From positions 1 to 48,130 of the IMG/VR virus record IMGVR_UViG_3300047476_001133: a DNA stretch of 48,130 nt. One strand, given 5' to 3'. Below the pieces are notes generated by a model that was given only the letters and a program-made list of their open reading frames with translations, did no database searches and was not told the DNA's origin. Positions 42,002-48,130 of this stretch are shown in pieces. Numbering within the stretch: position 1 is the stretch's first letter; the number at the start of each line of letters is the position of its first letter. A program made the position numbers and the translations under genes. The stretch comes from a virus.

Positions 42002-42861
42002 GCCACCACCAACTGTGCATTGTCGCACACCGCAGGGTGGATGAACTTACGGTAACCACCACGATCTTGCACCAATGGGATACGGTCCTTGCCACGAGTG
42101 AGGGCATAGTGCAGACCTTTGGCCATACACTCCTGGCGGTAGGGGCTGGTGAGGGACGGGGCAGAGTTGATCTCCAGCACATAGCAATTGCCCTCACCAT
42201 CAACCATGACATCGACACCACCGAAATCCAGGGTGGAGAGATTGAAGGCTTCAATGGAAGTCTTCACTGCCTTGAGCGGCCAGTCGCCCCAGTCCACGTT
42301 GTCGAAGCGACCGCCACGAGCTACGTTCCAGGCCACGTCTTGGGGATTGCCCGGCGTCTTCTTGGCCACAGCTACGGCACGGCCACTCACCACGAACACA
42401 CGGTACTCAGCAACCTTGTTGATGAGGAGGGAGATGTAGTACTGCGGGTAACGAGCACAGGCTGCGGCGAGTTCTGCTGTAGTGCGGCACACATGGAGGC
42501 GACGACCTTGGGCGTGTCGGTTGGGCCGAACAACAACTGGCGGCATGGTGCCCGGGCCTTCCATCACCCAGTCCTGGAAATTTTGGACACTGAACCAAGT
42601 CTTCGGGCACAAGTTGGCCTCGTTCAAGATACGCCGAAACCCAAGCTTGTCGTTCACTTGGTGGATGGCAGCCGTTGTGTTCAGCACATTGCGGATAGGC
42701 ACCTCAGAGGTGCAGCCCCAGCGGATGAGTGTGTCGTGGCCAGCAGGCACCTGCCTGTCATTCCTGATGACAGTAATAGGACTGCCAAGGGTGTTGATGA
42801 ACCTGCTTACCTCTCGGCAACTGGTGCTGCCAAGCTTACGCCGTCTGAGAAGAATCGTCAT
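41998..42861 (-). CDS. ATP-grasp ligase
   Basis: This 287-residue enzyme should activate a carboxylate as acyl-phosphate and join it to an amine. ATP-grasp features are clear: PPVVVRPNRHAQGRRLHVC (the ATP-binding lysine position carries Arg/Asn), EYRVFVVSGRAVAVAKK, and VDVMVDGEGNCYVLEINSAP with the metal-binding Glu and Asn (ExN). It resembles RimK/glutathione-synthase-like phage enzymes. It overlaps the class I amidotransferase gene by 26 bases. Confidence 0.85.
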   Translation of the reverse strand: MTILLRRRKLGSTSCREVSRFINTLGSPITVIRNDRQVPAGHDTLIRWGCTSEVPIRNVLNTTAAIHQVNDKLGFRRILNEANLCPKTWFSVQNFQDWVMEGPGTMPPVVVRPNRHAQGRRLHVCRTTAELAAACARYPQYYISLLINKVAEYRVFVVSGRAVAVAKKTPGNPQDVAWNVARGGRFDNVDWGDWPLKAVKTSIEAFNLSTLDFGGVDVMVDGEGNCYVLEINSAPSLTSPYRQECMAKGLHYALTRGKDRIPLVQDRGGYRKFIHPAVCDNAQLVVA

Positions 42862-43510
42862 TCACTGTCTCCTGTTGTGGGAAGTATCGGTCGATGAGTT
42901 GGAAGTAGTAGTTGGTGCAGGAAGTGGGGCCAAACTCGGGGTGGAACTGGACGCCGAGGGATTGTGTGGAAGCCCAGTACATAGCTTCAATATCCCCGAA
43001 GCCTACGCCGTGAGTCATCTCTTGGCCGTTCAGCATGAAACGCTTGCGGTGAGATACGTTGGCAAGGGCCACAATTCTGCCGTCAACGCCTGCTGTAGTG
43101 TTGCGTACCATCTGGTGGTGCACAGAAGACACAATGTGTTTCTCTTCTGTCTCCACGTCAATCACCAGGTGGTTGCCTGAAGCATGGCCATCTACGTCTT
43201 GGTAAAGCTTGCAACCGTTAAGGGCTGCAAACAGTTGATGTCCACGGCAGACGCCCAACATCTTTTTCTTACCCACCCAAGCTTGGTACATGTCAACTTC
43301 ATACTCATCCCTTTTAGGTGAAGCATGGGTGGTGGGGTGTTCAGCATCTTTGTACAAAGAGGGGGAGATGTCAGCCCCGCCTGTAAACTGCAGGAATTCC
43401 GCAGCCTCTGGGGTGTTGACTATTTGCCAGCCCCCTTTGTTCCTGAACATGGATTGGAACAAGCTGGCAAAAGCTTGTCCAACGATATATACCTTCCTTA
43501 CTCCAGCCAT
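42836..43510 (-). CDS. class I glutamine amidotransferase-like protein (peptidase C26 type)
   Basis: This 224-residue protein has the Cys-His-Glu triad: LGVCRGHQLF with nucleophile Cys, and GVQFHPEFGP with His and Glu. FTGGADISPSLY matches the oxyanion-side GGxD loop of gamma-glutamyl hydrolases. It could hydrolyse a gamma-glutamyl bond or transfer ammonia. ATG 43510 has AGGAG nine bases upstream. Having both class I and class II amidotransferases in one cluster suggests that one may act as a hydrolase. Confidence 0.85.
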   Translation of the reverse strand: MAGVRKVYIVGQAFASLFQSMFRNKGGWQIVNTPEAAEFLQFTGGADISPSLYKDAEHPTTHASPKRDEYEVDMYQAWVGKKKMLGVCRGHQLFAALNGCKLYQDVDGHASGNHLVIDVETEEKHIVSSVHHQMVRNTTAGVDGRIVALANVSHRKRFMLNGQEMTHGVGFGDIEAMYWASTQSLGVQFHPEFGPTSCTNYYFQLIDRYFPQQETVNDDSSQTA

Positions 43511-44436
43511 TGCTTGCACTCCTCTGCTATCTTCTGTTTCAAAATCTTGTGGTAGAACCCAGCCATCTTGGCTATTGCCACGTCAATAGGTTCGTACTCC
43601 ATCGGGATGTAACTTGCAACCACCTGGGATGCCGGCTTCGGGAAGGGGTTGTTGTACACAGACTTGGCTACAACCTCCTTGCCGTAGAAATCTACAATGA
43701 ACTGCGAGAAGGGTTTCCTGACACTGCTTTCGTAGGTATGCTGCAATGCCTTGGAGATGAACAGCTTGTTCAACCCACGGTAATGCTGGTTGACTGCCCA
43801 TGTGGAGTTTGGGGAGGACGGCTTGTGGTTGAGGAAGTTCGCAAGGGACTCCCAGTCAAAGGCCAGGGGACACACAGGGTGGTGATCTTCTTGAGGGCGA
43901 CACCACTTAATCTTGATACCGCGGTCATCACTGCTGCCTGGGTATACTGTGATCAAATTGGCAAGCAGCATAGCCACATCTTCTTCCACCCCGGCGCTGG
44001 AGAGTCCGGCAAATGTGTAGGCCAAGGCACCGTGCCTCTCCCACATACTTCTGGTGGCGACGCAGGCACCAGCCATAAGATTGCTGGGCACATGTGCTGT
44101 GATCTCGATTGAGTCTTCTGCCACGCATTTCTCAGCGTCTTTGTCCACATAGGCTGTGGCCCAGGGGCTGCGGTTGAGGAGGTAATCAAGGTAGGCCACG
44201 CGTTTTTTGGTATCTTTCACCAACAACCCTTGGCTGTTGATATTCTGGAAGGCGGCTGTAACCACACCTTCTCTGTGGCCAGCAGGAGTGAACGAACTCA
44301 ACCCGCCGTGGCAGGCAGTGTTACCAGACTCAACATAATCTGGGCCTACGGCCACCATCACAAACCTTGACACATTGATTTTGGACAAACTACCAAGCAG
44401 TTTGTCAGCCTTTTCTCGCAGTTGCTTTGTTAGCAT
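43498..44436 (-). CDS. unrecognised 312-residue protein of the peptide-ligase cluster
   Basis: The protein starts at ATG 44436, with GGGAGG upstream. It is alpha/beta in appearance, with FVMVAVGPDYVESGNTACHG near the N-terminus, SNLMAGACVATRSMWERHGA in the middle, and VCPLAFDWESLANFLNHKPS later. The conserved-looking His, Asp and Cys residues could be catalytic, but I do not recognise a family. It is the first large gene of the cluster in transcription order and is coupled to the class I amidotransferase, so it likely acts in the same pathway. Confidence 0.6.
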   Translation of the reverse strand: MLTKQLREKADKLLGSLSKINVSRFVMVAVGPDYVESGNTACHGGLSSFTPAGHREGVVTAAFQNINSQGLLVKDTKKRVAYLDYLLNRSPWATAYVDKDAEKCVAEDSIEITAHVPSNLMAGACVATRSMWERHGALAYTFAGLSSAGVEEDVAMLLANLITVYPGSSDDRGIKIKWCRPQEDHHPVCPLAFDWESLANFLNHKPSSPNSTWAVNQHYRGLNKLFISKALQHTYESSVRKPFSQFIVDFYGKEVVAKSVYNNPFPKPASQVVASYIPMEYEPIDVAIAKMAGFYHKILKQKIAEECKQWLE

Positions 44437-44575
44437 TCTTACCTCCCACAATTGTGCTTCTCACTGCCCAACGAAACTTAGCCTGAGTGGCCACCCCTTC
44501 TGAAACACCTGCTGCTTTCACAAGGGCGCGGGCCATTGTGGGCAGGTTGTCTTGGCTGACTTTCACAACTTTCAT
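44405..44575 (-). CDS. very small basic protein at the head of the peptide-ligase cluster
   Basis: A 56-residue product, ATG 44575 to TGA 44405, behind a strong GGAGGTGG. It is basic and helical (LPTMARALVKAAGVSEGVAT) and ends in a flexible Lys/Asn/Ala tail (NANKATARKG). It overlaps the next start by 32 bases. It could be a peptide substrate or regulator for the ligases, which is speculation; no family is recognised. Confidence 0.55.
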   Translation of the reverse strand: MKVVKVSQDNLPTMARALVKAAGVSEGVATQAKFRWAVRSTIVGGKNANKATARKG

Positions 44576-44590
44576 TTGCCACCTCCTCTA

Positions 44591-44875
44591 TTAAACTTCG
44601 ATCAATAACCTATCAATACTTTGTGCTCTTAATGCTTTTTTGTAACCTTGGTGCGCATACACTAACTTACTATCTTCTATGAACGTCGGAAAAATAGTGT
44701 CCCTAGGGTTGAAGGATATATCCATCAACTCGCGGTGTGAAAAAATAGACAGGCTGGCTGCGTGTGAGGACCAGACCACTGCGCTCGAAATACCAGACGC
44801 CCTGCGCCCTTTCGCCAACATGCAAATTGAGACTGCTGTGCGTAGGCACTTTTGTTTAAAGGTTGGTATCTTCAC
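44591..44875 (-). CDS. small KGxR-motif family protein
   Basis: A 94-residue protein from GTG 44875 (GTGA overlap). RTAVSICMLAKGRRASGISS at residues 12-31 is a clear signature copy, and SAVVWSSHAASL gives the Trp-Ser-Ser-His motif shared with the neighbour. The C-terminus (KKALRAQSIDRLL) resembles the ends of the next two members. It is the last of this second array in transcription order. Confidence 0.65.
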   Translation of the reverse strand: MKIPTFKQKCLRTAVSICMLAKGRRASGISSAVVWSSHAASLSIFSHRELMDISFNPRDTIFPTFIEDSKLVYAHQGYKKALRAQSIDRLLIEV

Positions 44876-45123
44876 AGCTCCTCCTCCAGTAACTCGCTTC
44901 TCAACACTTTGTTATGAGACCCTTGTTCCCGTATTGAATCCCACCCTCCAAAGAACTTATACATAGATGGGAGAAGAGAAGTATCACCTAACTCTTCGTA
45001 CATTTTGTGGGATGACCAAATCACTTTGTCCAGGTCTGACAGCTTACAACCTTTCGTAGTCATCGCGAGACTAACTACCACGCGCAGCCCTATGTTTCTA
45101 ATCTTCTTTGTCAAGTTTCTCAC
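44872..45123 (-). CDS. small KGxR-motif family protein
   Basis: An 83-residue protein from GTG 45123. RVVVSLAMTTKGCKLSDLDK at residues 14-33 has K-G-C-K in place of K-G-x-R, and VIWSSHKMYEEL follows, matching the WSSH of the neighbour. Its end, NKVLRSELLEEEL, parallels NAVLRSEKLDKED of the upstream member. Function unknown. Confidence 0.65.
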   Translation of the reverse strand: MRNLTKKIRNIGLRVVVSLAMTTKGCKLSDLDKVIWSSHKMYEELGDTSLLPSMYKFFGGWDSIREQGSHNKVLRSELLEEEL

Positions 45124-45355
45124 TCCTCAACACTGCGTTAAAAGAGCTAGGTCCCTGTGTCTCATTATACTCTGAGAAAAAATCTGAAAAAAGGTAATCG
45201 AAAATCATCTCACCAGTATTGTAAAATTCATCTTCTATTTTTTTGAAAGGCCATGAGTCTGCCCAACCTATGCAGTCTAAACTTTCTTCTTCATAACCTT
45301 TTGCAACCATGGAAATTTGCACAGCCACTTGCTCTTTTGCTGATTGGTTGTCCAT
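45098..45355 (-). CDS. small KGxR-motif family protein, acidic variant
   Basis: An 85-residue acidic protein from ATG 45355, with AGAGGT upstream. EQVAVQISMVAKGYEEESLD at residues 8-27 has the signature with K-G-Y-E, and CIGWADSWPFKK holds the Trp motif. The C-terminal ending NAVLRSEKL is shared with the next gene. It begins after a gap that may hold a promoter. Confidence 0.62.
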   Translation of the reverse strand: MDNQSAKEQVAVQISMVAKGYEEESLDCIGWADSWPFKKIEDEFYNTGEMIFDYLFSDFFSEYNETQGPSSFNAVLRSEKLDKED

Positions 45356-45430
45356 AAGTACCTCTAAAATATTTTACAAAGGTTGTAATGAAGTGGTTGT
45401 TTAAGTGGTATATAGAATATGCCAGCCCAG
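45356..45430 (-). promoter_or_regulatory. short AT-rich gap, possible leftward promoter
   Basis: This 75-base gap is one of the few in the leftward arm. On the minus strand it contains TATATA preceded by a poor -35 (TTAACT about 14 bases upstream) and an AGAGGT ribosome site near its end. A promoter is possible but spacing is not ideal, so this is a weak call. Confidence 0.25.
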
Positions 45431-45601
45431 TTAAATAATAATATTAATTATATTATTAATTAATATATCTTCTGCAACTTTGAGATTTGCTGGCTTGTTC
45501 TTAATCATACCCAGTGTGAGGTTGACAGCTTTGTTGAAATCTTTTTCATTAAGCAAGTCTTTGTAGTCTTGGGCCAGGAGCAGGAAGGATTCTTTATACA
45601 T
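45431..45601 (-). CDS. very small protein with Asn/Ile-rich tail
   Basis: A 56-residue product, ATG 45601 (overlapping the previous stop TATAA) to TAA 45431. The first 44 residues are an ordinary helical sequence (YKESFLLLAQDYKDLLNEKD; FNKAVNLTLGMIKNKPA). The last dozen are a run of Ile and Asn encoded by AT-repeat DNA (ILINNIINIII). VNLTLGMIKN is only vaguely like the neighbours' signature. No function is recognised. Confidence 0.5.
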   Translation of the reverse strand: MYKESFLLLAQDYKDLLNEKDFNKAVNLTLGMIKNKPANLKVAEDILINNIINIII

Positions 45602-45839
45602 AATATTTCTCAGCTATTCTGCAGACCTCTTTGAGGGATGACTTAGTGTGATTCATTCCTTTTATGTGGCCAAAAAAGTGGAAATATTCATCAGTAAAAA
45701 ACTCCCTTACATAACCTGGGTGTGTATTTTCCCAACCACCCACCCTCGCTATAGTGAGGGATCTGTTCCCTTTGGCAGCCATTACTCTAGCCACAGCACT
45801 CTTGCAAGCAGCGCTCACTGCAGATTGTTTACTGGACAT
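45594..45839 (-). CDS. small KGxR-motif family protein
   Basis: An 81-residue protein; ATG 45839 is preferred to GTG 45848. CKSAVARVMAAKGNRSLTIA at residues 12-31 has the signature (V-M-A-A-K-G-N-R). GGWENTHPGYVREFFTDEYF supplies the Trp-His-Pro motif and an aromatic stretch. It overlaps both neighbours. Confidence 0.65.
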   Translation of the reverse strand: MSSKQSAVSAACKSAVARVMAAKGNRSLTIARVGGWENTHPGYVREFFTDEYFHFFGHIKGMNHTKSSLKEVCRIAEKYYV

Positions 45840-46185
45840 CCACGTCACCTACCACCAATTGTTGCACACTACTCCCAAGCGGCAATGACCCTATCTTTTT
45901 CACCACCTCTTTCTTCTTCAATCCTATCCACAAAACATGGCCGACATCGGGGACATGCACTTTCTTTGCCAGCTTAGACTGCAGCAGGTGGGACAACGCT
46001 CGATGTATTCTGTTCCTGTTTGCCGGCACAACCTTAAGCTTATAGTAAAGCCCGAGGATAATATCGTCAACAGTCATTGGCTCTTCCTCGCTAAGCACGT
46101 ACCTCACTTGAGAAGTGAGCGTCGTTTTCTTTTTGCTGGTGCTCAGCAACGACTTGACTTCAGGTGGTAAAGTATCAGTATCCAC
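45829..46185 (-). CDS. winged-helix-like DNA-binding protein
   Basis: A 118-residue basic protein; GTG 46185 has GGGAG eight bases upstream and is preferred to TTG 46200. Residues 25-90 resemble a winged helix: LTSQVRYVLSEEEPMTVDDI, then NRNRIHRALSHLLQSKLAKK (recognition helix) and HVLWIGLKKK (wing). It could regulate transcription of the leftward arm. The family is not recognised. Confidence 0.5.
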   Translation of the reverse strand: MDTDTLPPEVKSLLSTSKKKTTLTSQVRYVLSEEEPMTVDDIILGLYYKLKVVPANRNRIHRALSHLLQSKLAKKVHVPDVGHVLWIGLKKKEVVKKIGSLPLGSSVQQLVVGDVDVQ

Positions 46186-46203
46186 TTTTGTAACTCCCAA
46201 TAG

Positions 46204-46226
46204 CGATTAAAGCTCCTATGGAGCCG
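46204..46226 (-). terminator. weak hairpin after the secreted protease gene
   Basis: GCTCC at 46212-46216 pairs with GGAGC at 46220-46224. Read on the minus strand the stem is followed by TTTAAT. It lies between the stop of the metzincin-type protease and the next gene, so it may attenuate transcription. The stem is short. Confidence 0.4.
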
Positions 46227-46260
46227 TTACAGACACGTTAGGTAATCACTCTACCCAACC

Positions 46261-47046
46261 CTACTGGCTCACCTCTATTAATTGCCACAGCCCCCCATAG
46301 GGCTTAAGCACAATCTTGTAATTCCCCTCGATACTTCTCACATCTTCTAACCTAACTGCTCCGGAATCAATTGAGTAGTTGGTGCACCTCTCTTCCCCAA
46401 CTTCGCTTGTCCAGTCAACCTTCCAAAAATTATTCCCTTCGTTCCTCAGGAACACTTGCATACCAAGTATGTTAGGTATGTACAAATCATAAGTTGGACT
46501 GACTTCAGCATGGCAGGAAGGCGAGGATGGCAAGTCTTCCTGTGTAGGAAAGTATCGACAATGACTTGGTGCATTGTACATCAAGGTGTGGGCTAGGTCG
46601 TTGTGGCCTTGGCTGCCCATAGCATGGAGGTATTCATGTGTGATTATCAACCCTTCACACCCATCGACTGTTGAGTAAAAGTACAGGGGGTTGAGGGTTA
46701 TGGTGACGTAAGCAATGTTGTTTGTGCCCAAATAGTAATAAGTTCTGGTCACACCTTTAGTAAAGATGGAGAAGTTGTCTAAGAAGTACAACAACTCCCC
46801 CATCTTGTACGTGATTGTACCAACTAATGGGGTGGGCTCCCCTCCCATACTGCCCCCAAAGACAGCGGAAGAGGACGTCCTCTCGTTGTACAACCACACA
46901 GTCCACCGGACTGCCTCGGAGATGCCCTCTGTTTGTATAGTGCTGGAGTCCACATATACAACAGGGGGTTGCGGCCACACAAGGTTGTCTTGCGACAAGC
47001 TAGGTGGCGGGAATAGGAGGAGGAGCAATAGCAAGAGTTTGTACAT
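46261..47046 (-). CDS. secreted metzincin-type zinc metalloprotease
   Basis: This 261-residue protein starts at ATG 47046 with a GAGGA ribosome site. Residues 1-18 are a signal peptide (basic start, long Leu run, then PPPSLS), with a cleavage site predicted before QDNLV. The zinc site is ITHEYLHAMGSQGHND near residue 138: HExxH-xx-G-xx-H, the metzincin consensus. It is followed after about ten residues by TLMYNAP, a plausible Met-turn. Four cysteines in the second half may form disulphides. It should be exported to the periplasm or outside and cleave proteins there. It lies among tRNA genes and small genes of the leftward arm. Confidence 0.78.
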   Translation of the reverse strand: MYKLLLLLLLLFPPPSLSQDNLVWPQPPVVYVDSSTIQTEGISEAVRWTVWLYNERTSSSAVFGGSMGGEPTPLVGTITYKMGELLYFLDNFSIFTKGVTRTYYYLGTNNIAYVTITLNPLYFYSTVDGCEGLIITHEYLHAMGSQGHNDLAHTLMYNAPSHCRYFPTQEDLPSSPSCHAEVSPTYDLYIPNILGMQVFLRNEGNNFWKVDWTSEVGEERCTNYSIDSGAVRLEDVRSIEGNYKIVLKPYGGLWQLIEVSQ

Positions 47047-47066
47047 GGTGTGTCCTCGTTGTGTGG

Positions 47067-47140
47067 TGTCCGCAGCAGGAGTCGAACCTGCGACCTTCCC
47101 CTTAGGAGGGGGACGCTCTATCCTACTGAGCTATGCGGGC
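47067..47140 (-). tRNA. tRNA-Arg (anticodon CCU)
   Basis: A 74-base cloverleaf on the minus strand with anticodon loop CTCCTAA, D-stem GCTC/GAGC, T-arm GCAGG-TTCGACT-CCTGC and an encoded CCA after discriminator A. The acceptor stem has six of seven pairs (one C-A mismatch at the second position). It reads AGG, a codon used heavily in this phage. Confidence 0.88.
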
Positions 47141-47148
47141 TTGTTGGG

Positions 47149-47496
47149 TTACAGAAGAAACCAGTTGGCTGTGAGTATAAGGCAAGTGATGTGTATAGCT
47201 TGGTCAACACCTATTGTGCAAAAGAATTCATGTCGCATTTCTTTCTTCCAGAAGGCTGTCGTTAACCTGCTTGACCAGTAGTCAGTGACGAAGTGTAGAA
47301 AAGCATTCACCAAAATGAAGAGTGCAACTGACGCCAATGGGTATGTGTGTAGAAGAACAAGGAAAGGTAGTGAGTAGATGAGAATGTGGAGCAGGAGGAT
47401 TGGAGTACTGCCACTCTTCCCCTTGGCTACGCGGTCTGTCTGCAGAAAAAAATCTGAGAGTGTGTGTATCCATACCAACAAAACAATAAGGGACAT
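47149..47496 (-). CDS. DUF3307 membrane protein
   Basis: This 115-residue protein starts at ATG 47496 with AAGGAGT upstream. It has four hydrophobic segments and the family pattern: WIHTLSDFFLQTDRVAKGKS near the N-terminus (H-x-x-x-D-F-x-L-Q), then LHILIYSLPFLVLLH and NAFLHFVTDYWSSRL. DUF3307 proteins are small inner-membrane proteins of unknown function found in bacteria and phages. It sits between the tRNA-Arg and tRNA-Met genes. Confidence 0.78.
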   Translation of the reverse strand: MSLIVLLVWIHTLSDFFLQTDRVAKGKSGSTPILLLHILIYSLPFLVLLHTYPLASVALFILVNAFLHFVTDYWSSRLTTAFWKKEMRHEFFCTIGVDQAIHITCLILTANWFLL

Positions 47497-47517
47497 AAGC
47501 TACTCCTTAAAATGTGG

Positions 47518-47591
47518 TGGCCCCCATGGGATTTGAACCCACTGTCTCCCCGTTATGAGCGGGGTGCTTCTACCACTTAAGCTAAAGGGCC
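47518..47591 (-). tRNA. tRNA with anticodon CAU (Met, or Ile if modified)
   Basis: A 74-base cloverleaf on the minus strand: acceptor GGCCCTT/GGGGGCC (seven pairs, two G-U), D-stem GCTT/AAGC, anticodon stem CCCCG/CGGGG around loop CTCATAA, T-arm GTGGG-TTCAAAT-CCCAT, discriminator A and encoded CCA. Sequence alone does not settle elongator Met versus lysidine-modified Ile. Confidence 0.9.
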
Positions 47592-47601
47592 TTGAAAGAA
47601 A

Positions 47602-47648
47602 CCACCCCCGCCACTCACCCATTTACGGTAGTTAAATGAAGGGGGTGG
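47602..47648. repeat. nested inverted repeats between tRNA genes
   Basis: CCACCCCC at 47602-47609 pairs with GGGGGTGG at 47641-47648. Inside, CATTTA at 47620-47625 pairs with TAAATG at 47633-47638. On the minus strand TTTCTTTC follows the outer stem. It could be a terminator or a tRNA-processing signal. Confidence 0.6.
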
Positions 47649-47665
47649 GATGTGCACATCAGGGT

Positions 47666-47730
47666 GTGGGCTGAGTGGAGTCGAACCACTGGCCTACGTA
47701 CTAGAGACTTGGCCTACCCATACAACCCAC
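47666..47730 (-). tRNA. degenerate tRNA-like sequence, possible CUA anticodon
   Basis: On the minus strand a perfect T-arm (AGTGG-TTCGACT-CCACT) is followed by CAGCCCACAC, which pairs with GTGTGGGTTG at the 5' side (ten pairs, one G-U). Between them only about 32 bases remain, too few for a normal D-arm. A loop CTCTAGT would place CUA (amber) as anticodon, but its stem is imperfect, and no encoded CCA follows. It may be a decayed tRNA gene, a minimal tRNA or a tRNA mimic. Confidence 0.35.
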
Positions 47731-47739
47731 ACTCTGATA

Positions 47740-47978
47740 TGCTCTGCTACCCGCAGAAAGGTGCCGGTCTTTCCCGGCTGTCCGTTGGTTCCGCCATTAT
47801 GGATCAGGGATTATATCAACGGCGTAAAACGCTGATACCAACACCCACCGCGTCTACTGTCCTAGACGCCGGAAGCCGCTTCGGCCGCGTAGTCACAACC
47901 CTAGGGCTTCAGCCATTGCCCGCTGTCTTTCCAAGCTGTCACCGGGTTATCGCCGGGGGAACACGGTGCGCCAGACGC
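47740..47978 (-). promoter_or_regulatory. structured noncoding stretch with perfect -10 hexamer
   Basis: No gene is seen in these 239 bases. On the minus strand TATAAT lies at 47815-47810, but the best -35 (TTGGTA) is about 20 bases upstream, so promoter strength is uncertain. Several short perfect stem-loops are present: GCCGG/CCGGC (47763-47778), GCGTCTA/TAGACGC (47850-47869) and GCCG/CGGC (47875-47885). It may be the leader region for the tRNA and small-gene transcript. Confidence 0.4.

Positions 47979-48130
<152 letters not shown>

Noticed and set aside
42037-42897. 286-codon open frame on the plus strand opposite the ATP-grasp gene
   Set aside because: The ATP-grasp protein has a full set of family motifs; the antisense frame reflects codon bias in GC-rich DNA.

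Overview
The window is a large part of the genome of a lytic tailed phage with podovirus-type virion genes. Its layout resembles the phiEco32 (Kuravirus) lineage. The evidence is gene content: small and large terminase, portal, scaffold, HK97-type capsid, a tail with no tape-measure or sheath, several very large internal (ejection) proteins, a T7-type replication set (PolA-family polymerase, helicase-primase, 5'-3' exonuclease, acidic-tailed SSB), an ECF-like sigma factor instead of a single-subunit RNA polymerase, and a block of peptide-bond-forming enzymes (amidoligases, ATP-grasp, glutamine amidotransferases) of the kind described in phiEco32-like phages. No integrase, repressor or transposase was seen. 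The host cannot be named from the sequence; a Gram-negative bacterium is likely from the lytic transglycosylase and lipoprotein.

The layout is two converging arms. The right-pointing arm (about 392 to 24612) carries packaging, capsid, tail, internal virion and lysis genes. It has a GNRA-loop terminator just after the capsid gene and ends at a strong hairpin terminator (24616-24657). The left-pointing arm (48130 down to 24658) starts, in transcription order, with the 3' end of an NAD-dependent DNA ligase, a structured noncoding stretch, tRNA genes, a secreted metzincin-type protease and a string of small genes. Next come the peptide-ligase cluster, the helicase-primase, a second string of small genes enclosing the sigma factor, and then DNA polymerase, SSB, exonuclease, nucleases, a ClpP-like protease, nucleotide-pool enzymes and a 2-oxoglutarate oxygenase.

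Three things stand out. First, 37116-44575 is a nearly contiguous peptide or amide synthesis cluster: two COOH-NH2 ligases of different families, an ATP-grasp ligase, class I and class II glutamine amidotransferases, two short GNAT-like proteins, a zinc ribbon and two unrecognised proteins. Its class II amidotransferase appears to start at an AUC codon directly before the catalytic cysteine. Second, two arrays of very small overlapping genes (33354-35434 and 44591-45839) share a short signature of the form hydrophobic-x-M-x-x-K-G-x-R near their N-termini, which suggests an expanded phage protein family of unknown role. Third, the phage encodes a signal-peptide-bearing HExxHxxGxxH protease, which is unusual for a phage.

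Genes are packed with ATGA, GTGA or TAATG overlaps, and many left-arm genes appear to use TTG or GTG starts. Several genes below about 60 codons were found by reading the gaps: 392-568, 13365-13595 (re-started), 29516-29677, 31280-31459, 44405-44575 and 45431-45601.
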